DNA of 64,000 bases from Fictibacillus phosphorivorans (GCF_001619875.1 NZ_LRFC01000034.1:166956-230955); one strand, 5' to 3'; shown: positions 1-10,056, counted from the first letter of the stretch. Program-made: numbers and translations. Notes: generated by a model not told the origin, from the sequence alone.

Positions 1-2
1 AG

Positions 3-581
3 AATCATTTTTGTAACTGGCTGCTTAAACACAAGTTCCCCGTAATACCGTTACATACCCTTGTTGTAATCACAAATCCAAAATCTTATATTCGAATTTC
101 GCCTAAGTACGGAAATAGGGCACAAAAAATTATCAGGGGAAGAACACTGGCTAATAAAATTAAAGAATTTAGAAGTATAGAAAGTGAAAATATCCTCCAA
201 AAGAAAGATATTAAGAGGCTTTCTTCTATGCTGTTAAAAGAACATACACAGCATAATCCTGACATTCTAAAAATGTTCAATATTCATCACAATGATATAT
301 TAACAGGCGTTTTTTGCCCTAACTGTATACAGGGAGCAGTACTAATAAGAATAAAACGAAACTGGTTGTGTGCAAGCTGTTCCAAAACATATATGCATGC
401 GCATAAAAAAGCAATCATAGATTATGCACTTTTGTTCAGTCCAACCGTCAAAAATAAAGATTTGCGCTCATTTCTACATATGGAATCACAAACATCAGTA
501 AAAAAACTCCTCTATAGCATGAACCTTAAACCAACCGGCGCAAGAAAAGCCGCAACCTATACCATTCCTCTACCAGAATAG
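3..581 (+). CDS. NERD-family protein, C-terminal part (cut by window edge)
   Basis: The frame is open from the window edge to the TAG at 579-581, so the N-terminus lies outside. The visible part aligns by eye along its whole length with the C-terminal half of the 320-aa NERD protein at 10871-11833, including the zinc ribbon (CPNC then CASC) and the closing region 'DYALL...MNLKPTG'. NERD (nuclease-related) domains are predicted DNA-processing domains; the NERD core itself is not visible here. It is a divergent paralogue rather than a recent duplicate. The function is unknown. Confidence 0.8.
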   Translation, partial: NHFCNWLLKHKFPVIPLHTLVVITNPKSYIRISPKYGNRAQKIIRGRTLANKIKEFRSIESENILQKKDIKRLSSMLLKEHTQHNPDILKMFNIHHNDILTGVFCPNCIQGAVLIRIKRNWLCASCSKTYMHAHKKAIIDYALLFSPTVKNKDLRSFLHMESQTSVKKLLYSMNLKPTGARKAATYTIPLPE

Positions 582-591
582 TAGACATAAT

Positions 592-614
592 AAAAACCCC
601 CACCAAAGTGAGGG
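592..614 (-). terminator. Terminator of yfmM
   Basis: On the minus strand CCCTCAC-TTTG-GTGGGGG forms a 7-bp stem followed by a run of five T. It lies just after the stop of the ABC-F gene. Confidence 0.75.
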
Positions 615-622
615 CCTCAGAT

Positions 623-2179
623 TTAAAACACCTTTGTCGTCCAGCTTTCACAATTCCAGACGTCGTTTGCTACTTCTTTATAAAATTCAGGTTCGTGGGA
701 GATCAATAGAACGCTGCCTTTGAATGCTTTCAACGCACGCATTAACTCATCTTTTGCCTCAACGTCCAAGTGGTTTGTTGGCTCATCCAGAACTAGAACA
801 TTATTTTCGTGGTTGATCAGCTTACATAAACGAACCTTCGCTTTTTCTCCACCACTAAGCACTTCAACTTTACTCTCGATATGTTTTGTCGTTAGTCCGC
901 ACTTCGCGAGAGCAGCGCGAACTTCATGATGAGAGAAGCCAGGGAACTCACTCCAGATTTCTTCGATACACGTGTTATAGTTTGCCGATTTCACTTCTTG
1001 CTCGAAGTATCCGATCTCTAGGTTCTCACCGCGTTCAACAGAACCTGAAACAGGCTTGATTTCCCCTAAGATACTGCGGAGCAATGTGGTTTTACCGATT
1101 CCGTTCGCACCGACTAAAGCAATTTTTTGACCGCGTTCCATACGCAAGTTCAGTGGTTTTGACAATGGCTCATCATATCCGATGACAAGGTCTTTCGTTT
1201 CAAAGATAAGCTTGCTTGGCGTGCGTGCTTCTTTGAAGTTGAACTCTGGCTTCGGCTTTTCTTTTGCCAGTTCAATCACTTCCATCTTATCGAGCTTCTT
1301 CTGACGTGACATCGCCATGTTACGAGTGGAAACACGCGCTTTATTACGGGCTACAAAATCCTTCAATCCTGCAATCTCCTGCTGCTGGCGCTTAAACGCT
1401 GCTTCCAGCTGGGATTTTTTCATCTCGTGAACCGATTTGAAGTGATCGTAATCGCCGACATAACGGTTCAGCTCTTGATTTTCCATGTGGTAGATCAAGT
1501 TAATAACGCTGTTTAAGAATGGAATATCATGCGAGATCAAAATAAAAGCATTTTCGTATTCCTGCAGATAGCGCTTCAGCCACTCGATATGCTGTTCATC
1601 CAGATAGTTTGTCGGCTCATCGAGCAATAGAATTTCCGGCTTTTCTAATAAAAGCTTAGCCAGCAATACCTTCGTACGCTGTCCACCGCTCAGATCGTGT
1701 ACGTCACGATCTAAACCGATATCATCAAGACCTAATCCGCGTGCGATTTCTTCAACTTTTGCATCGATTACGTAAAAGTCGTTGTTCGTCAGTGTATCTT
1801 GAATAACCCCGACATCTTCTAGCAGCTTTTCAAGCTCTTCGGGTGTTACTTCACCCATCTTTTCATACATGCTGTTCATTTCTGTTTCCATGTCGAGCAA
1901 GTATTGAAACGCGCTTTTTAAAACGTCGCGAATAGACATTCCTTTTTGTAGAACGGTGTGCTGATCCAAGTAGCCAACACGCACCTTTTTTGCCCATTCC
2001 ACTTTACCTTCATCAGGCTTTAATTTGCCTGTAATTATATTCATAAAGGTTGATTTACCTTCACCATTTGCACCGATTAAACCAATGTGCTCTCCTTTTA
2101 ACAGACGGAAAGACACATCATTAAAGATCGCTCTGTCGCCAAAACCATGGCTTAAGCCTTGTACCGTTAGAATACTCAT
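623..2179 (-). CDS. yfmM: ABC-F family ATPase (YfmM type)
   Basis: This is a 518-aa protein with two ABC ATPase domains and no membrane segments, the ABC-F layout. Walker A motifs are GANGEGKST (about residue 36) and GANGIGKTT. Both halves have LSGGQ/LSGGE signatures and DEPTN Walker B motifs. A basic linker (about 240-310) sits between the domains. ABC-F proteins act on the ribosome as translation factors or antibiotic protection factors. Length and start (MSILTV) match my memory of B. subtilis YfmM. AAAGGTG lies 8 nt before the ATG. Confidence 0.85.
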   Translation of the reverse strand: MSILTVQGLSHGFGDRAIFNDVSFRLLKGEHIGLIGANGEGKSTFMNIITGKLKPDEGKVEWAKKVRVGYLDQHTVLQKGMSIRDVLKSAFQYLLDMETEMNSMYEKMGEVTPEELEKLLEDVGVIQDTLTNNDFYVIDAKVEEIARGLGLDDIGLDRDVHDLSGGQRTKVLLAKLLLEKPEILLLDEPTNYLDEQHIEWLKRYLQEYENAFILISHDIPFLNSVINLIYHMENQELNRYVGDYDHFKSVHEMKKSQLEAAFKRQQQEIAGLKDFVARNKARVSTRNMAMSRQKKLDKMEVIELAKEKPKPEFNFKEARTPSKLIFETKDLVIGYDEPLSKPLNLRMERGQKIALVGANGIGKTTLLRSILGEIKPVSGSVERGENLEIGYFEQEVKSANYNTCIEEIWSEFPGFSHHEVRAALAKCGLTTKHIESKVEVLSGGEKAKVRLCKLINHENNVLVLDEPTNHLDVEAKDELMRALKAFKGSVLLISHEPEFYKEVANDVWNCESWTTKVF

Positions 2180-2276
2180 CTATATAACACCTTTTCTGTC
2201 AGTAATTTGTACCCTCTTGATTATAGTATTGAATGGGGAAGGAACTCAATAGGTGCAAGCCGAATCGTAAAAAAGA

Positions 2277-2311
2277 AAAAGCACCCATGGAAGATTTTCC
2301 AAGAGTGCTTT
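2277..2311 (-). terminator. Terminator of the 53-aa gene
   Basis: An inverted repeat (AAGCACTC...GGGTGCTT on the minus strand) is followed by TTTTTC directly after the small minus-strand gene. Confidence 0.65.
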
Positions 2312-2320
2312 ACCGATTAA

Positions 2321-2482
2321 TTATTCCTGCTCACCAGTTCGATTTTTAAAGGCTTCTTTTGTAGCAAGATTTACTGAATCTGTTTCGTCGCTTTTCTCGA
2401 CAAGTCTGTTTTGCAGAGTATTATCAGGAAATCTTCCTGGATGACCTTGTTTTTTATGTTCAAAAGATTTTCCGCGTGCCAT
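2321..2482 (-). CDS. Small hydrophilic protein, 53 aa
   Basis: An ATG at 2482 follows GAGGAGTG with good spacing. The frame runs 53 codons to a TAA at 2321-2323 and is closed by its own terminator. The product is charged and basic at the N-terminus (MARGKSFEHKKQGHPGRFPD) with no hydrophobic segment. It resembles the many short Bacillus proteins of unknown role, but I recognise no family. The strong ribosome site plus terminator make it a likely real gene. Confidence 0.65.
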   Translation of the reverse strand: MARGKSFEHKKQGHPGRFPDNTLQNRLVEKSDETDSVNLATKEAFKNRTGEQE

Positions 2483-2543
2483 GTTTTTCACTCCTCATCT
2501 CTTTAAAAGATATTGTGTCCAAGAGAAGAGCGATTTATGAACA

Positions 2544-2996
2544 TTAAAAAGGCTTTACCACCATTAAAATGATAAGTAAGACAGCTAAACCGTGCAAAGA
2601 ATATACATAAGGATCGAGCTCTTTATCTATTGTGCGATACGATTCAGGAAGATCATCCCCTTCATGAGAACCCAAAATATCGCTCATCTGTTTTTGTTTC
2701 TTAGGGATGATGCCAATAACAAGAACCTGTGCTATTACATAAATAACCAATGAAGTAACGTACCATACTTCGCTGAATAATGAAGGATTTAAAAAGCCTA
2801 ATATAAGTCCGGTTGCAAGAAGTGTTAAGCTGCCAATCTTAGGCAATGTTTCAATCTTAGCGTTTACTTCGAGTGCATACCGTGCCTGACTGGCTGTTTT
2901 TGCAAATTTTGTAACGACTGGCATGGCAAAGCTTGCACCTAAACCGACTATGGCTGCCAAGATATGCAGCAAAACGAGAGCACTATAAAGAGTCAT
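2544..2996 (-). CDS. DUF2269-like integral membrane protein
   Basis: This 150-aa hydrophobic protein has about four membrane helices (near 5-27, 50-70, 78-98 and 130-148). The N-terminal helix LVLLHILAAIVGLGASF is typical of DUF2269-type proteins. A short charged loop (KKQKQ...SHEGDDLPE) separates helices 3 and 4. AAAGGAGG precedes the ATG. No biochemical function is known to me. Confidence 0.7.
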   Translation of the reverse strand: MTLYSALVLLHILAAIVGLGASFAMPVVTKFAKTASQARYALEVNAKIETLPKIGSLTLLATGLILGFLNPSLFSEVWYVTSLVIYVIAQVLVIGIIPKKQKQMSDILGSHEGDDLPESYRTIDKELDPYVYSLHGLAVLLIILMVVKPF

Positions 2997-3118
2997 CCCA
3001 AAACTCCTCCTTTAAATATGTATGAATGAATACTTCTTCAATTTATTACGCTGAACAGGAAAATAGTCCTTCTTTTTGACTGTGGCTTTTATCCTAGTTA
3101 TAAAAGGAGTAACTTAGA

Positions 3119-3838
3119 ATGAAAACAAAACATGAAATCAGGGAAAAAGTGTGGAATAAGCTAGCTGAAGAAAAATTAGGTAGATTTCCGTTCCCATTAA
3201 CGAATCGTATCCCTAATTTTAAAGGGGCAGAGGCTGCTGCAAGGTTTATTTCAGAAATGAAAGAGTATAAAGAAGCAAGTGTGATCAAGGTGAATCAAGA
3301 TTCGCCGCAGCTGCCGCTTCGAGCACAGATTTTAAAAGATGGAAAAATGCTTCTCGTTCCAACACCTCGTTTAAAAGATGGCTTTATTCAGGTGAAACCA
3401 GAGTGGGTTCCAAAAGGAGAGGAGCGAAAAGCCGCAAGTCTATCGAGCATTTCGAATTATGGAAGAGTTTTGCCATTATCACAAATGCCAGAAATTGATT
3501 TAATTGTTGTTGGTTCGGTGGCGATTCATCGTGACGGCAGACGTCTTGGAAAGGGAGAAGGATACGCCGATCGAGAGTATGCAATCATCCGAGAGCTCGG
3601 TAACAAAGAAGTGCCTGTGATCACTTCGATTCAAAGTGCACAGCTCGTTGATGATGAAATCCCTGTTGATGTCTTTGATTTAACAGTTGACTGGATTGCA
3701 ACGGAAAAAGGGTTAATCGAAACTTGCTCTCCTTATCCTAAACCAACAGGGATTGTTTGGGATGAAGTAAGTGAGGAGGATCTGAACATCATGCCTGTTT
3801 TAAAAGAAATTAAGGAACTGACAGTAAATAAACGTTAG
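3119..3838 (+). CDS. 5-formyltetrahydrofolate cyclo-ligase family protein
   Basis: The 239-aa product has the family phosphate-binding motif in the form GKGEGYADREYA (about residues 143-154; canonical GxGxGYYDR). It is preceded by the strand DLIVVGSVAIHRDGRRLG. It is longer than the usual cyclo-ligase (about 190 aa) and resembles the MTHFSD-like branch, so activity on 5-formyl-THF is not assured. AAAGGAGT lies before the ATG. Its stop overlaps that of the convergent DJ-1 gene by 4 nt. Confidence 0.75.
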   Translation: MKTKHEIREKVWNKLAEEKLGRFPFPLTNRIPNFKGAEAAARFISEMKEYKEASVIKVNQDSPQLPLRAQILKDGKMLLVPTPRLKDGFIQVKPEWVPKGEERKAASLSSISNYGRVLPLSQMPEIDLIVVGSVAIHRDGRRLGKGEGYADREYAIIRELGNKEVPVITSIQSAQLVDDEIPVDVFDLTVDWIATEKGLIETCSPYPKPTGIVWDEVSEEDLNIMPVLKEIKELTVNKR

Positions 3839-4404
3839 GACATTGTAGGCACTTTAAAATATTTAAGCGGATTTTCCGTGTTGGCAGGAAAAACGTTTAG
3901 CCGGCGTAACACCTCTTCAGCGAACTGGATATAGTTAGAACCAGTTGCAGTGATTACATTTTGGTCACATACAAGGTGTTCTTCACGTTTATTGCTCCAG
4001 TTCATTACAGATGTATAGTTTGAGTCATCTTCAGTAAGAGACGCTGTGTATTGGATATGATTTAAAATACCAGTTGCACCTAACAGGACAGGTCCTCCAC
4101 AGATCGCGCCGATCAGCTTGCCTTTATCAAAAAAAGTACGGATCATCTCGGTAACCGCTGAATTTTGCAAAAGAGGAAACGGTGTTCCGCCAGGGATAAT
4201 AAGAGCAGCATAATCATCTGTTGCTACTTCATTTACGGATAGGTCAGGCTTAATTTTAAGCTTGCCTGCTGATGTGACGGTCTGGGTAGAAGAGTGAGGA
4301 GAGCAGGTAACAAGATCATATTCTGATCCGCTTAAACACGTATTTAATATAGCTACTTCGAATTCTGCAAAAGAATCGTAAACAAATAATAGAACTTTTT
4401 TCAT
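3835..4404 (-). CDS. DJ-1/PfpI family protein
   Basis: This 189-aa protein has the DJ-1/PfpI (class I glutamine amidotransferase-like) fold. The nucleophile elbow is GAICGGPVLLGATGIL (Cys near residue 100), preceded by the strand DDYAALIIPGGTP. Family members act as glyoxalases, deglycases or stress proteins; the substrate cannot be read from sequence. Ribosome site GGAGGTAAATT precedes the ATG. It converges on the folate-related gene. Confidence 0.8.
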   Translation of the reverse strand: MKKVLLFVYDSFAEFEVAILNTCLSGSEYDLVTCSPHSSTQTVTSAGKLKIKPDLSVNEVATDDYAALIIPGGTPFPLLQNSAVTEMIRTFFDKGKLIGAICGGPVLLGATGILNHIQYTASLTEDDSNYTSVMNWSNKREEHLVCDQNVITATGSNYIQFAEEVLRRLNVFPANTENPLKYFKVPTMS

Positions 4405-4636
4405 AGAATTTACCTCCGTTTTAAATGCCTATATCCAAATTTTAGCACCTGCTCATAGTAATTTGCTACAAAAACAAGCATATATTGTTTTCAAAGTGAA
4501 TATAACTGAATCACAACCGAATATTTCTTCTGAGATTTCAAGCATAAACACACTAATGACTGGCTAATTAATTAAAGCCTTGTCTTTTTTTGTGTGAGGA
4601 GGTGGCCGCTAAAAGTAATCCTGCAGTAATTCCTAC

Positions 4637-4665
4637 TTGACAGATAGGTTTTATTGTATTAATTT
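4637..4665 (+). promoter_or_regulatory. SigA promoter of tcyP
   Basis: TTGACA (4637-4642), a 17-nt spacer and TAATTT (4660-4665) lie 30 nt before the tcyP start. The 290-nt gap upstream holds nothing else I can name. B. subtilis tcyP is CymR-controlled; I could not identify a CymR site with confidence. Confidence 0.6.
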
Positions 4666-4695
4666 ATTTTAGTTAACTAAAGGGGGGACTTGTAG

Positions 4696-6084
4696 GTGAC
4701 TACTTACTTAGTTTTATTGAACATTGCTATTATGCTAATTCTTTTAGGTGTATTGTATTACATGCAAAAAAAGCACGTTTCTTTCTCAAAGCGTGTGTTT
4801 ACGGGTCTTGGATTAGGGATTCTCTTTGGTCTTGGACTACAATACGGCTATGGAGCTGATTCTGAGGTAGCTTCGAAATCAACTGACTGGTTTAATTTAG
4901 TCGGGGGTGGATACGTAACATTCTTAAAAATGATCGTAATGCCGCTCGTGTTTATTTCCATCCTTTCAGCGTTCACACGTTTGAACTTAAAAGGGAATAT
5001 CGGAAAACTTAGCGGAATGATCATCGCCATTTTAATCGGAACAACTGCTATTGCAGCAGTTGTCGGTATCGCTACATCTGTTGCGTTTGACCTTGAAGCT
5101 GTTCAGATTGAACAAGGTGATGCGGAAACTGCTCGTGGTGAACAGATGGAAAGTACGTTTACAGAAGTAAAAGACTTAACACTTCCGCAACAGATTCTAT
5201 CCTTGTTGCCAGCAAATCCATTTCTTGATTTCACAGGAGCTCGTCCAACTTCAACGATCGCAGTGGTTGTCTTTGCTGCATTCCTTGGAGTAGCTTATCT
5301 AGGGGTAAGACGAAAGCAAGAAGAGCATGCAGAATTGTTTGCCAAGATTGTTGATGCTTTCTATTCTGTGATCATGCGTGTTGTAACATTAATTCTTCGT
5401 TTAACACCATACGGAGTACTTGCTTTAATGACGAAAACAGTTGCGCTAAGTGATATGGGTGCGATCGCAAAGCTTGGAAAGTTTGTTATCGCGTCATATG
5501 TCGCACTGTTGATCATGTTCGGAATTCACTTATTGTTATTAACGTTCGCTGGTTTAAGCCCAGTTACGTATATGAAAAAAGCATTCCCGGTTCTATCCTT
5601 TGCCTTTACTTCGCGTACTAGTGCCGGAGCGCTACCATTAAACATCCGTACACAAAAGAGCATGGGTGTACCTGATGGAATCGCAAACTTCTCAGGTTCG
5701 TTCGGCCTTTCAATTGGTCAAAACGGGTGTGCCGGAATCTATCCTGCGATGCTTGCGGTTATGATTGCACCAACTGTCGGAATCGACCCATTATCACCAT
5801 CTTTCTTATTGACGCTTGTTGTAGTTGTAGCGCTTAGTTCGTTTGGTGTTGCTGGTGTTGGAGGCGGAGCTACATTTGCTGCGATCCTCGTGTTATCAGC
5901 GATGGATCTTCCGATTGCCTTAGCAGGTCTATTGATCTCTGTTGAACCGCTGATCGACATGGGACGTACTGCTGTAAACGTAAGCGGTGCGATGACGTCA
6001 GGCCTTTTAACAAGTAAAGTTCAAAAACAATTAGACACAGACGTTTACAACGACAGCGAAAATCAAGTCGAAGTAAGTGCATAA
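4696..6084 (+). CDS. tcyP: L-cystine uptake symporter TcyP
   Basis: The 462-aa polytopic protein belongs to the dicarboxylate/amino acid:cation symporter (DAACS) family. The core motif region SFAFTSRTSAGALPLNIRTQ and the later NGCAGIYPAMLA match TcyP as I recall it, and the length is the usual one (463 in B. subtilis). It imports L-cystine across the cytoplasmic membrane. The start is GTG at 4696 after AGGGGGGA. It is monocistronic, with its own promoter and terminator. Confidence 0.9.
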   Translation: MTTYLVLLNIAIMLILLGVLYYMQKKHVSFSKRVFTGLGLGILFGLGLQYGYGADSEVASKSTDWFNLVGGGYVTFLKMIVMPLVFISILSAFTRLNLKGNIGKLSGMIIAILIGTTAIAAVVGIATSVAFDLEAVQIEQGDAETARGEQMESTFTEVKDLTLPQQILSLLPANPFLDFTGARPTSTIAVVVFAAFLGVAYLGVRRKQEEHAELFAKIVDAFYSVIMRVVTLILRLTPYGVLALMTKTVALSDMGAIAKLGKFVIASYVALLIMFGIHLLLLTFAGLSPVTYMKKAFPVLSFAFTSRTSAGALPLNIRTQKSMGVPDGIANFSGSFGLSIGQNGCAGIYPAMLAVMIAPTVGIDPLSPSFLLTLVVVVALSSFGVAGVGGGATFAAILVLSAMDLPIALAGLLISVEPLIDMGRTAVNVSGAMTSGLLTSKVQKQLDTDVYNDSENQVEVSA

Positions 6085-6095
6085 CCAATAATGAA

Positions 6096-6127
6096 ACGAT
6101 CTTGCCTTTCTGGCAGGGTCGTTTTTT
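6096..6127 (+). terminator. Terminator of tcyP
   Basis: ACGATCTTGCC-TTTC-TGGCAGGGTCGT with G-U pairs is followed by six T. Confidence 0.75.
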
Positions 6128-6392
6128 ATTTGTAAATTTTTCATATGAAGGTGTGAATTGGAGGGTTTAAGGGTAAAAATTAAAAACTGAACTTTCAAAT
6201 AGAACAAGTTTCTTTTCCAGCTCAAGAAGGCTCTTCCATAATCGTGAACATTCTATGGCGAAACTGTGATAAAGTTGTGAGCTTTATTTGAAGTAATCGT
6301 GACATTTGTTGGGGAGCAGGTCACATTTATTAGGTTTCTGGTACTATGAGGGCAAAGGTTTTTTGTCATTTTGATTTTGCCTATGATATCCA

Positions 6393-6421
6393 TTGTGATT
6401 TAATTCACAATACTCTATAAT
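6393..6421 (+). promoter_or_regulatory. qox promoter overlapping a Rex-type operator
   Basis: TTGTGATTTAATTCACAA (6393-6410) is a perfect 6-6-6 palindrome. It fits the Rex (NADH/NAD-sensing repressor) consensus TTGTGAAnnnnTTCACAA. Its left half, TTGTGA, also forms a -35 box with a 17-nt spacer to TATAAT at 6416-6421. The operator therefore covers the -35 and most of the spacer. Upstream in the gap (6250-6340), GTGACATTTGTT and GTCACATTTATT form a near direct repeat of unknown use. Confidence 0.7.
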
Positions 6422-6490
6422 CACTCTTGGTTCGTTTTATTGGGCAAAAGTTAAATGCTTGTAAATAGAGAAAGGAAGGTGGACCTGGTG

Positions 6491-7462
6491 ATGCGACGGT
6501 TGAAGCCGTTTTTAACATTCGGGTTAATGATGGCCGTGTTTATGCTAAGCGGCTGCAGCGATATGATTGTTTTAGATCCAAAAGGACCTGTAGGAGAAGA
6601 ACAGAAGGATCTGATCATGTATTCTATCTGGTTTATGTTATTTATCCTGCTCGTTGTTTACGCACTTACTGCTTTTATTGTTTATAAATATCGTGATCAC
6701 AAAAATCATAAAGGCTATGATCCAGATAACGAAGGAAGTCATCTTCTTGAGACGATTTGGTGGATCATTCCGATTATTATCGTTATTGCATTAGCGATTC
6801 CAACGGTTAATAGTATCTACTCTCTGGAGGGACCTCCTGAAGAGTCGAAAGATCAAAAGCCATTGGTGATTCATGCAACATCTGTAAACTGGAAATGGGT
6901 ATTCTCATATCCAGAGCAAGATATTGAAACAGTTAACTATCTTCATATTCCCGAAGATCGACCTGTTTTGTTCAAACTGACTTCTGCTGATTCTATGGCA
7001 TCCTTTTGGGTTCCTCAACTAGGTGGCCAAAAGTATGCGATGGCTGGCATGGAGACAGAGCTTTATCTGCAAGCTGACGAGCAAGGCACGTATGAAGGAC
7101 GTAACTCTAACTTTACAGGAGAAGGATTTACTAACCATACGTTTGATGTGATGGCTATGTCTGATGCAGAGTTTGAAAAGTGGGCGAGTGAAACAAAAGC
7201 TGATGCTCCTGAGCTTTCGAAGGGGCAGTACGACAAGCTTATGCTTCCTGGTCACGTGAAACAAATGACTTTCTCTTCTACTCACTTAGATTGGGTAGAC
7301 CACGCTAAAAACGCTGAGTACGCTTTAGATGCTCGCAAACGTTTAGGTTATGAAGAGAAGCTTCCTCACTCAAAAGCAGGGAAGGAAGAAAAGAAAAAGC
7401 GTGAAGAAGAGATGAAGAAGCTTGAAGAATCAGAGTCTCATGGGGATTCTCATGCCCATTAA
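6491..7462 (+). CDS. qoxA: Cytochrome aa3 quinol oxidase subunit II
   Basis: QoxA is the lipoprotein subunit of the menaquinol oxidase. A signal peptide ends in the lipobox LSGC, and two membrane helices follow (near 36-60 and 85-107). An extracytoplasmic cupredoxin domain comes next. The CuA ligands of cytochrome c oxidases are absent (MAGMETEL stands where CxxxC would be), so this is a quinol rather than cytochrome c oxidase. The tail is charged and His-rich. I chose ATG 6491 because AAGGAAGGTGG precedes it; an in-frame ATG at 6455 lacks a ribosome site. Confidence 0.93.
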   Translation: MRRLKPFLTFGLMMAVFMLSGCSDMIVLDPKGPVGEEQKDLIMYSIWFMLFILLVVYALTAFIVYKYRDHKNHKGYDPDNEGSHLLETIWWIIPIIIVIALAIPTVNSIYSLEGPPEESKDQKPLVIHATSVNWKWVFSYPEQDIETVNYLHIPEDRPVLFKLTSADSMASFWVPQLGGQKYAMAGMETELYLQADEQGTYEGRNSNFTGEGFTNHTFDVMAMSDAEFEKWASETKADAPELSKGQYDKLMLPGHVKQMTFSSTHLDWVDHAKNAEYALDARKRLGYEEKLPHSKAGKEEKKKREEEMKKLEESESHGDSHAH

Positions 7463-7480
7463 CAGAGGAGGCATTTCAAT

Positions 7481-9421
7481 ATGAAATGGGATGAATTTTT
7501 CGTAACAGGCGACCCGATGATTTATGGTGCTGACGTATCCATCGTACTAACGATGGTGGGTATCCTGTTCTATCTTACTAAATATAAAAAGTGGAAATGG
7601 TTGTGGGACGAATGGCTTACAACGGTTGACCACAAAAAACTCGGTATAATGTATATCGTTTCCGCTGTGCTTATGTTGTTCCGCGGTGGTGTCGATGCGC
7701 TCTTAATGCGTACACAGCTAGCGGTTCCTGAGGCGAAGTTCCTCGATTCACAGCACTATAACGAAATCTTTACAACACACGGTACGATCATGATTATCTT
7801 CATGGCGATGCCGTTCTTGATTGGTTTGATTAACGTCGTTGTTCCATTACAGATCGGGGCACGTGACGTAGCTTATCCTTATTTAAACGCAGTTAGTTTC
7901 TGGACGTTCTTTATCGGTGCGATGTTATTCAACATCTCATTCGTTATCGGTGGATCTCCATCAGCAGGTTGGACGAGTTACATGCCACTTGCGAGTAACG
8001 AGCTGAGTCCAGGACCTGGACAGAACTATTATTTGCTCGGACTGCAAATCGCAGGTATTGGTACGCTCTTAACGGGTATTAACTTCTTAGTTACAATCCT
8101 TAAGATGCGTGCACCGGGAATGACATTGTTCCGTATGCCAATGTTTACTTGGTCATCACTTGTAACAATGGTTATCATTATTTTCGCTTTCCCGATTCTA
8201 ACTGTTGCACTGGCACTTATGACATTTGACCGTTTATTCGGAAGCCATTTCTTCACCCTGCAAGGAGCAGGAATGGATATGCTTTGGGCGAACCTTTTCT
8301 GGCTATGGGGTCACCCAGAGGTATATATCGTAATCCTTCCGGCGTTCGGTATGTTCTCTGAGATTATTTCTACTTTCTCTAGAAAAACGTTATTTGGTTA
8401 CAAAGCCATGATCTGGTCTATGCTTTTAATCGCAGGATACAGCTTCTTGGTTTGGGTCCATCACTTCTTTACGATGGGTTCAGGAGCACTTGTTAACTCC
8501 GTATTCTCTATCACTACGATGGCGATCGGTATTCCGACAGGGGTTAAAATATTTAACTGGCTGTTCACGATGTACAGAGGTAAGATTCAATTTACGACAC
8601 CTATGCTTTGGTCACTTGGATTTATTGTGAACTTCGTAATCGGTGGGGTTACAGGTGTCATGCTTGCAATGGCAGCTGCAGACTATCAGTATCACAACAC
8701 ATACTTCCTAGTATCTCACTTCCACTATGTATTGATCGCTGGTACAGTATTTGCTTGTTTCGCTGGTTTAATCTACTGGTATCCGAAGATGTTTGGTTAC
8801 AAACTGAACGAACGTATCGGTAAGTGGGTATTCTGGATTTTCACTATTGGATTTAATGTATGTTTCTTCCCGCAATATTTCCTTGGTCTAGACGGTATGC
8901 CACGTCGTGTTTACACGTACAGTGAAGAGTCTGGCTGGGGTCCATTAAACATGGTATCTACGATCGGTGGATTCATGATGGGTATTGCATTCTTAGTTCT
9001 TGTTTACAACATGTACTACAGCTTCCGTTTCGCGAAGCGTGAAACAACTGGAGACGCTTGGGATGGCCGTACGCTTGAATGGTCTACTCCAACAGCAATG
9101 CCTCCATTCTATAACTTTGCTAAAATTCCAGAGGTAACAGGTCTTGACCACTTCTGGAGACAAAAGCAAGCAGGAAAAGTTGAGAAGTTAACAGCTAATG
9201 AACTTAAACCGATTCATATGCCTAGCAATTCTGGTGTACCGTTCATCATGGCATCATTCTTTTTCGTTGCCGGATTCGGTATGGTATTTGACTGGATGTG
9301 GATGGCGATCATCGGATTGGTTGGTGTATTCGGAACATTGATCTACCGTTCATTCGAGTATGATGACGGGTATTATGTAAGTGTTGAAGAGATTATCGAA
9401 ACAGAAAAGATTTCTAAATAA
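7481..9421 (+). CDS. qoxB: Cytochrome aa3 quinol oxidase subunit I
   Basis: The 646-aa haem-copper oxidase subunit I contains the active-site motif [15 protein letters not shown] (His-Tyr pair), HHFFTMG and the haem-ligand region [10 protein letters not shown]. It has about 14-15 membrane helices and reduces O2 to water while pumping protons. AGAGGAGG lies before the ATG. It is the second gene of the qoxABCD operon. Confidence 0.95.
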   Translation: MKWDEFFVTGDPMIYGADVSIVLTMVGILFYLTKYKKWKWLWDEWLTTVDHKKLGIMYIVSAVLMLFRGGVDALLMRTQLAVPEAKFLDSQHYNEIFTTHGTIMIIFMAMPFLIGLINVVVPLQIGARDVAYPYLNAVSFWTFFIGAMLFNISFVIGGSPSAGWTSYMPLASNELSPGPGQNYYLLGLQIAGIGTLLTGINFLVTILKMRAPGMTLFRMPMFTWSSLVTMVIIIFAFPILTVALALMTFDRLFGSHFFTLQGAGMDMLWANLFWLWGHPEVYIVILPAFGMFSEIISTFSRKTLFGYKAMIWSMLLIAGYSFLVWVHHFFTMGSGALVNSVFSITTMAIGIPTGVKIFNWLFTMYRGKIQFTTPMLWSLGFIVNFVIGGVTGVMLAMAAADYQYHNTYFLVSHFHYVLIAGTVFACFAGLIYWYPKMFGYKLNERIGKWVFWIFTIGFNVCFFPQYFLGLDGMPRRVYTYSEESGWGPLNMVSTIGGFMMGIAFLVLVYNMYYSFRFAKRETTGDAWDGRTLEWSTPTAMPPFYNFAKIPEVTGLDHFWRQKQAGKVEKLTANELKPIHMPSNSGVPFIMASFFFVAGFGMVFDWMWMAIIGLVGVFGTLIYRSFEYDDGYYVSVEEIIETEKISK

Positions 9422-9435
9422 GGAGGCGTGAAAAA

Positions 9436-10056
9436 ATGGCACATGCAGAAACACACGACCCCAACACGCCTTTAGAGTATCGTTCGGAGATTGGGCGTCT
9501 AAACATTCTCGGTTTCTGGATTTTTCTAGGGGCAGAAATTGCGTTATTCTCAACATTGTTTGCAACGTATATGGTTTTAACACATCGTATTGCAGATGGT
9601 CCTGCACTTGGTGAGCTGTTTGAAGTGAAGAGTTTGTTAATTCAAACCTTCCTGCTTCTAACAAGTAGTTTCACTTGCGGACTTGCCGTTCATGAGATGC
9701 GACGCCACAATGTAAAAGGTTTGATCACGTGGATGGTCGTTACGCTTGGACTTGGTCTTGGATTCCTTTACTTCGAGATTCAAGAGTTCTTGCACTTCAT
9801 CCATGAAGGTGCAAACATCGGTACGAGTGCAGCATGGTCAGGATTCTTCATTCTTGTAGGTACTCACGGTGCCCACGTAACGTTCGGTATCTTCTGGGTA
9901 ACGATGGTCTTGATTCAAGTGGCGAAGCGCGGTCTTACGCCAGCCACTTCTGCAAAAGTTTTCATCACCAGTCTTTACTGGCACTTCTTAGACGTAGTGT
10001 GGATCTTTATCTTCACTGCCGTTTATCTGATGGGGATGGTGATGCATCATGGCTAA
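9436..10056 (+). CDS. qoxC: Cytochrome aa3 quinol oxidase subunit III
   Basis: The 206-aa subunit has about five membrane helices and the family signature SAWSGFFILVGTHGAHVTFG. It stabilises subunit I. AAGGAGGCGTG precedes the ATG. Its end overlaps qoxD by 8 nt, implying coupled translation. Confidence 0.93.
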   Translation: MAHAETHDPNTPLEYRSEIGRLNILGFWIFLGAEIALFSTLFATYMVLTHRIADGPALGELFEVKSLLIQTFLLLTSSFTCGLAVHEMRRHNVKGLITWMVVTLGLGLGFLYFEIQEFLHFIHEGANIGTSAAWSGFFILVGTHGAHVTFGIFWVTMVLIQVAKRGLTPATSAKVFITSLYWHFLDVVWIFIFTAVYLMGMVMHHG

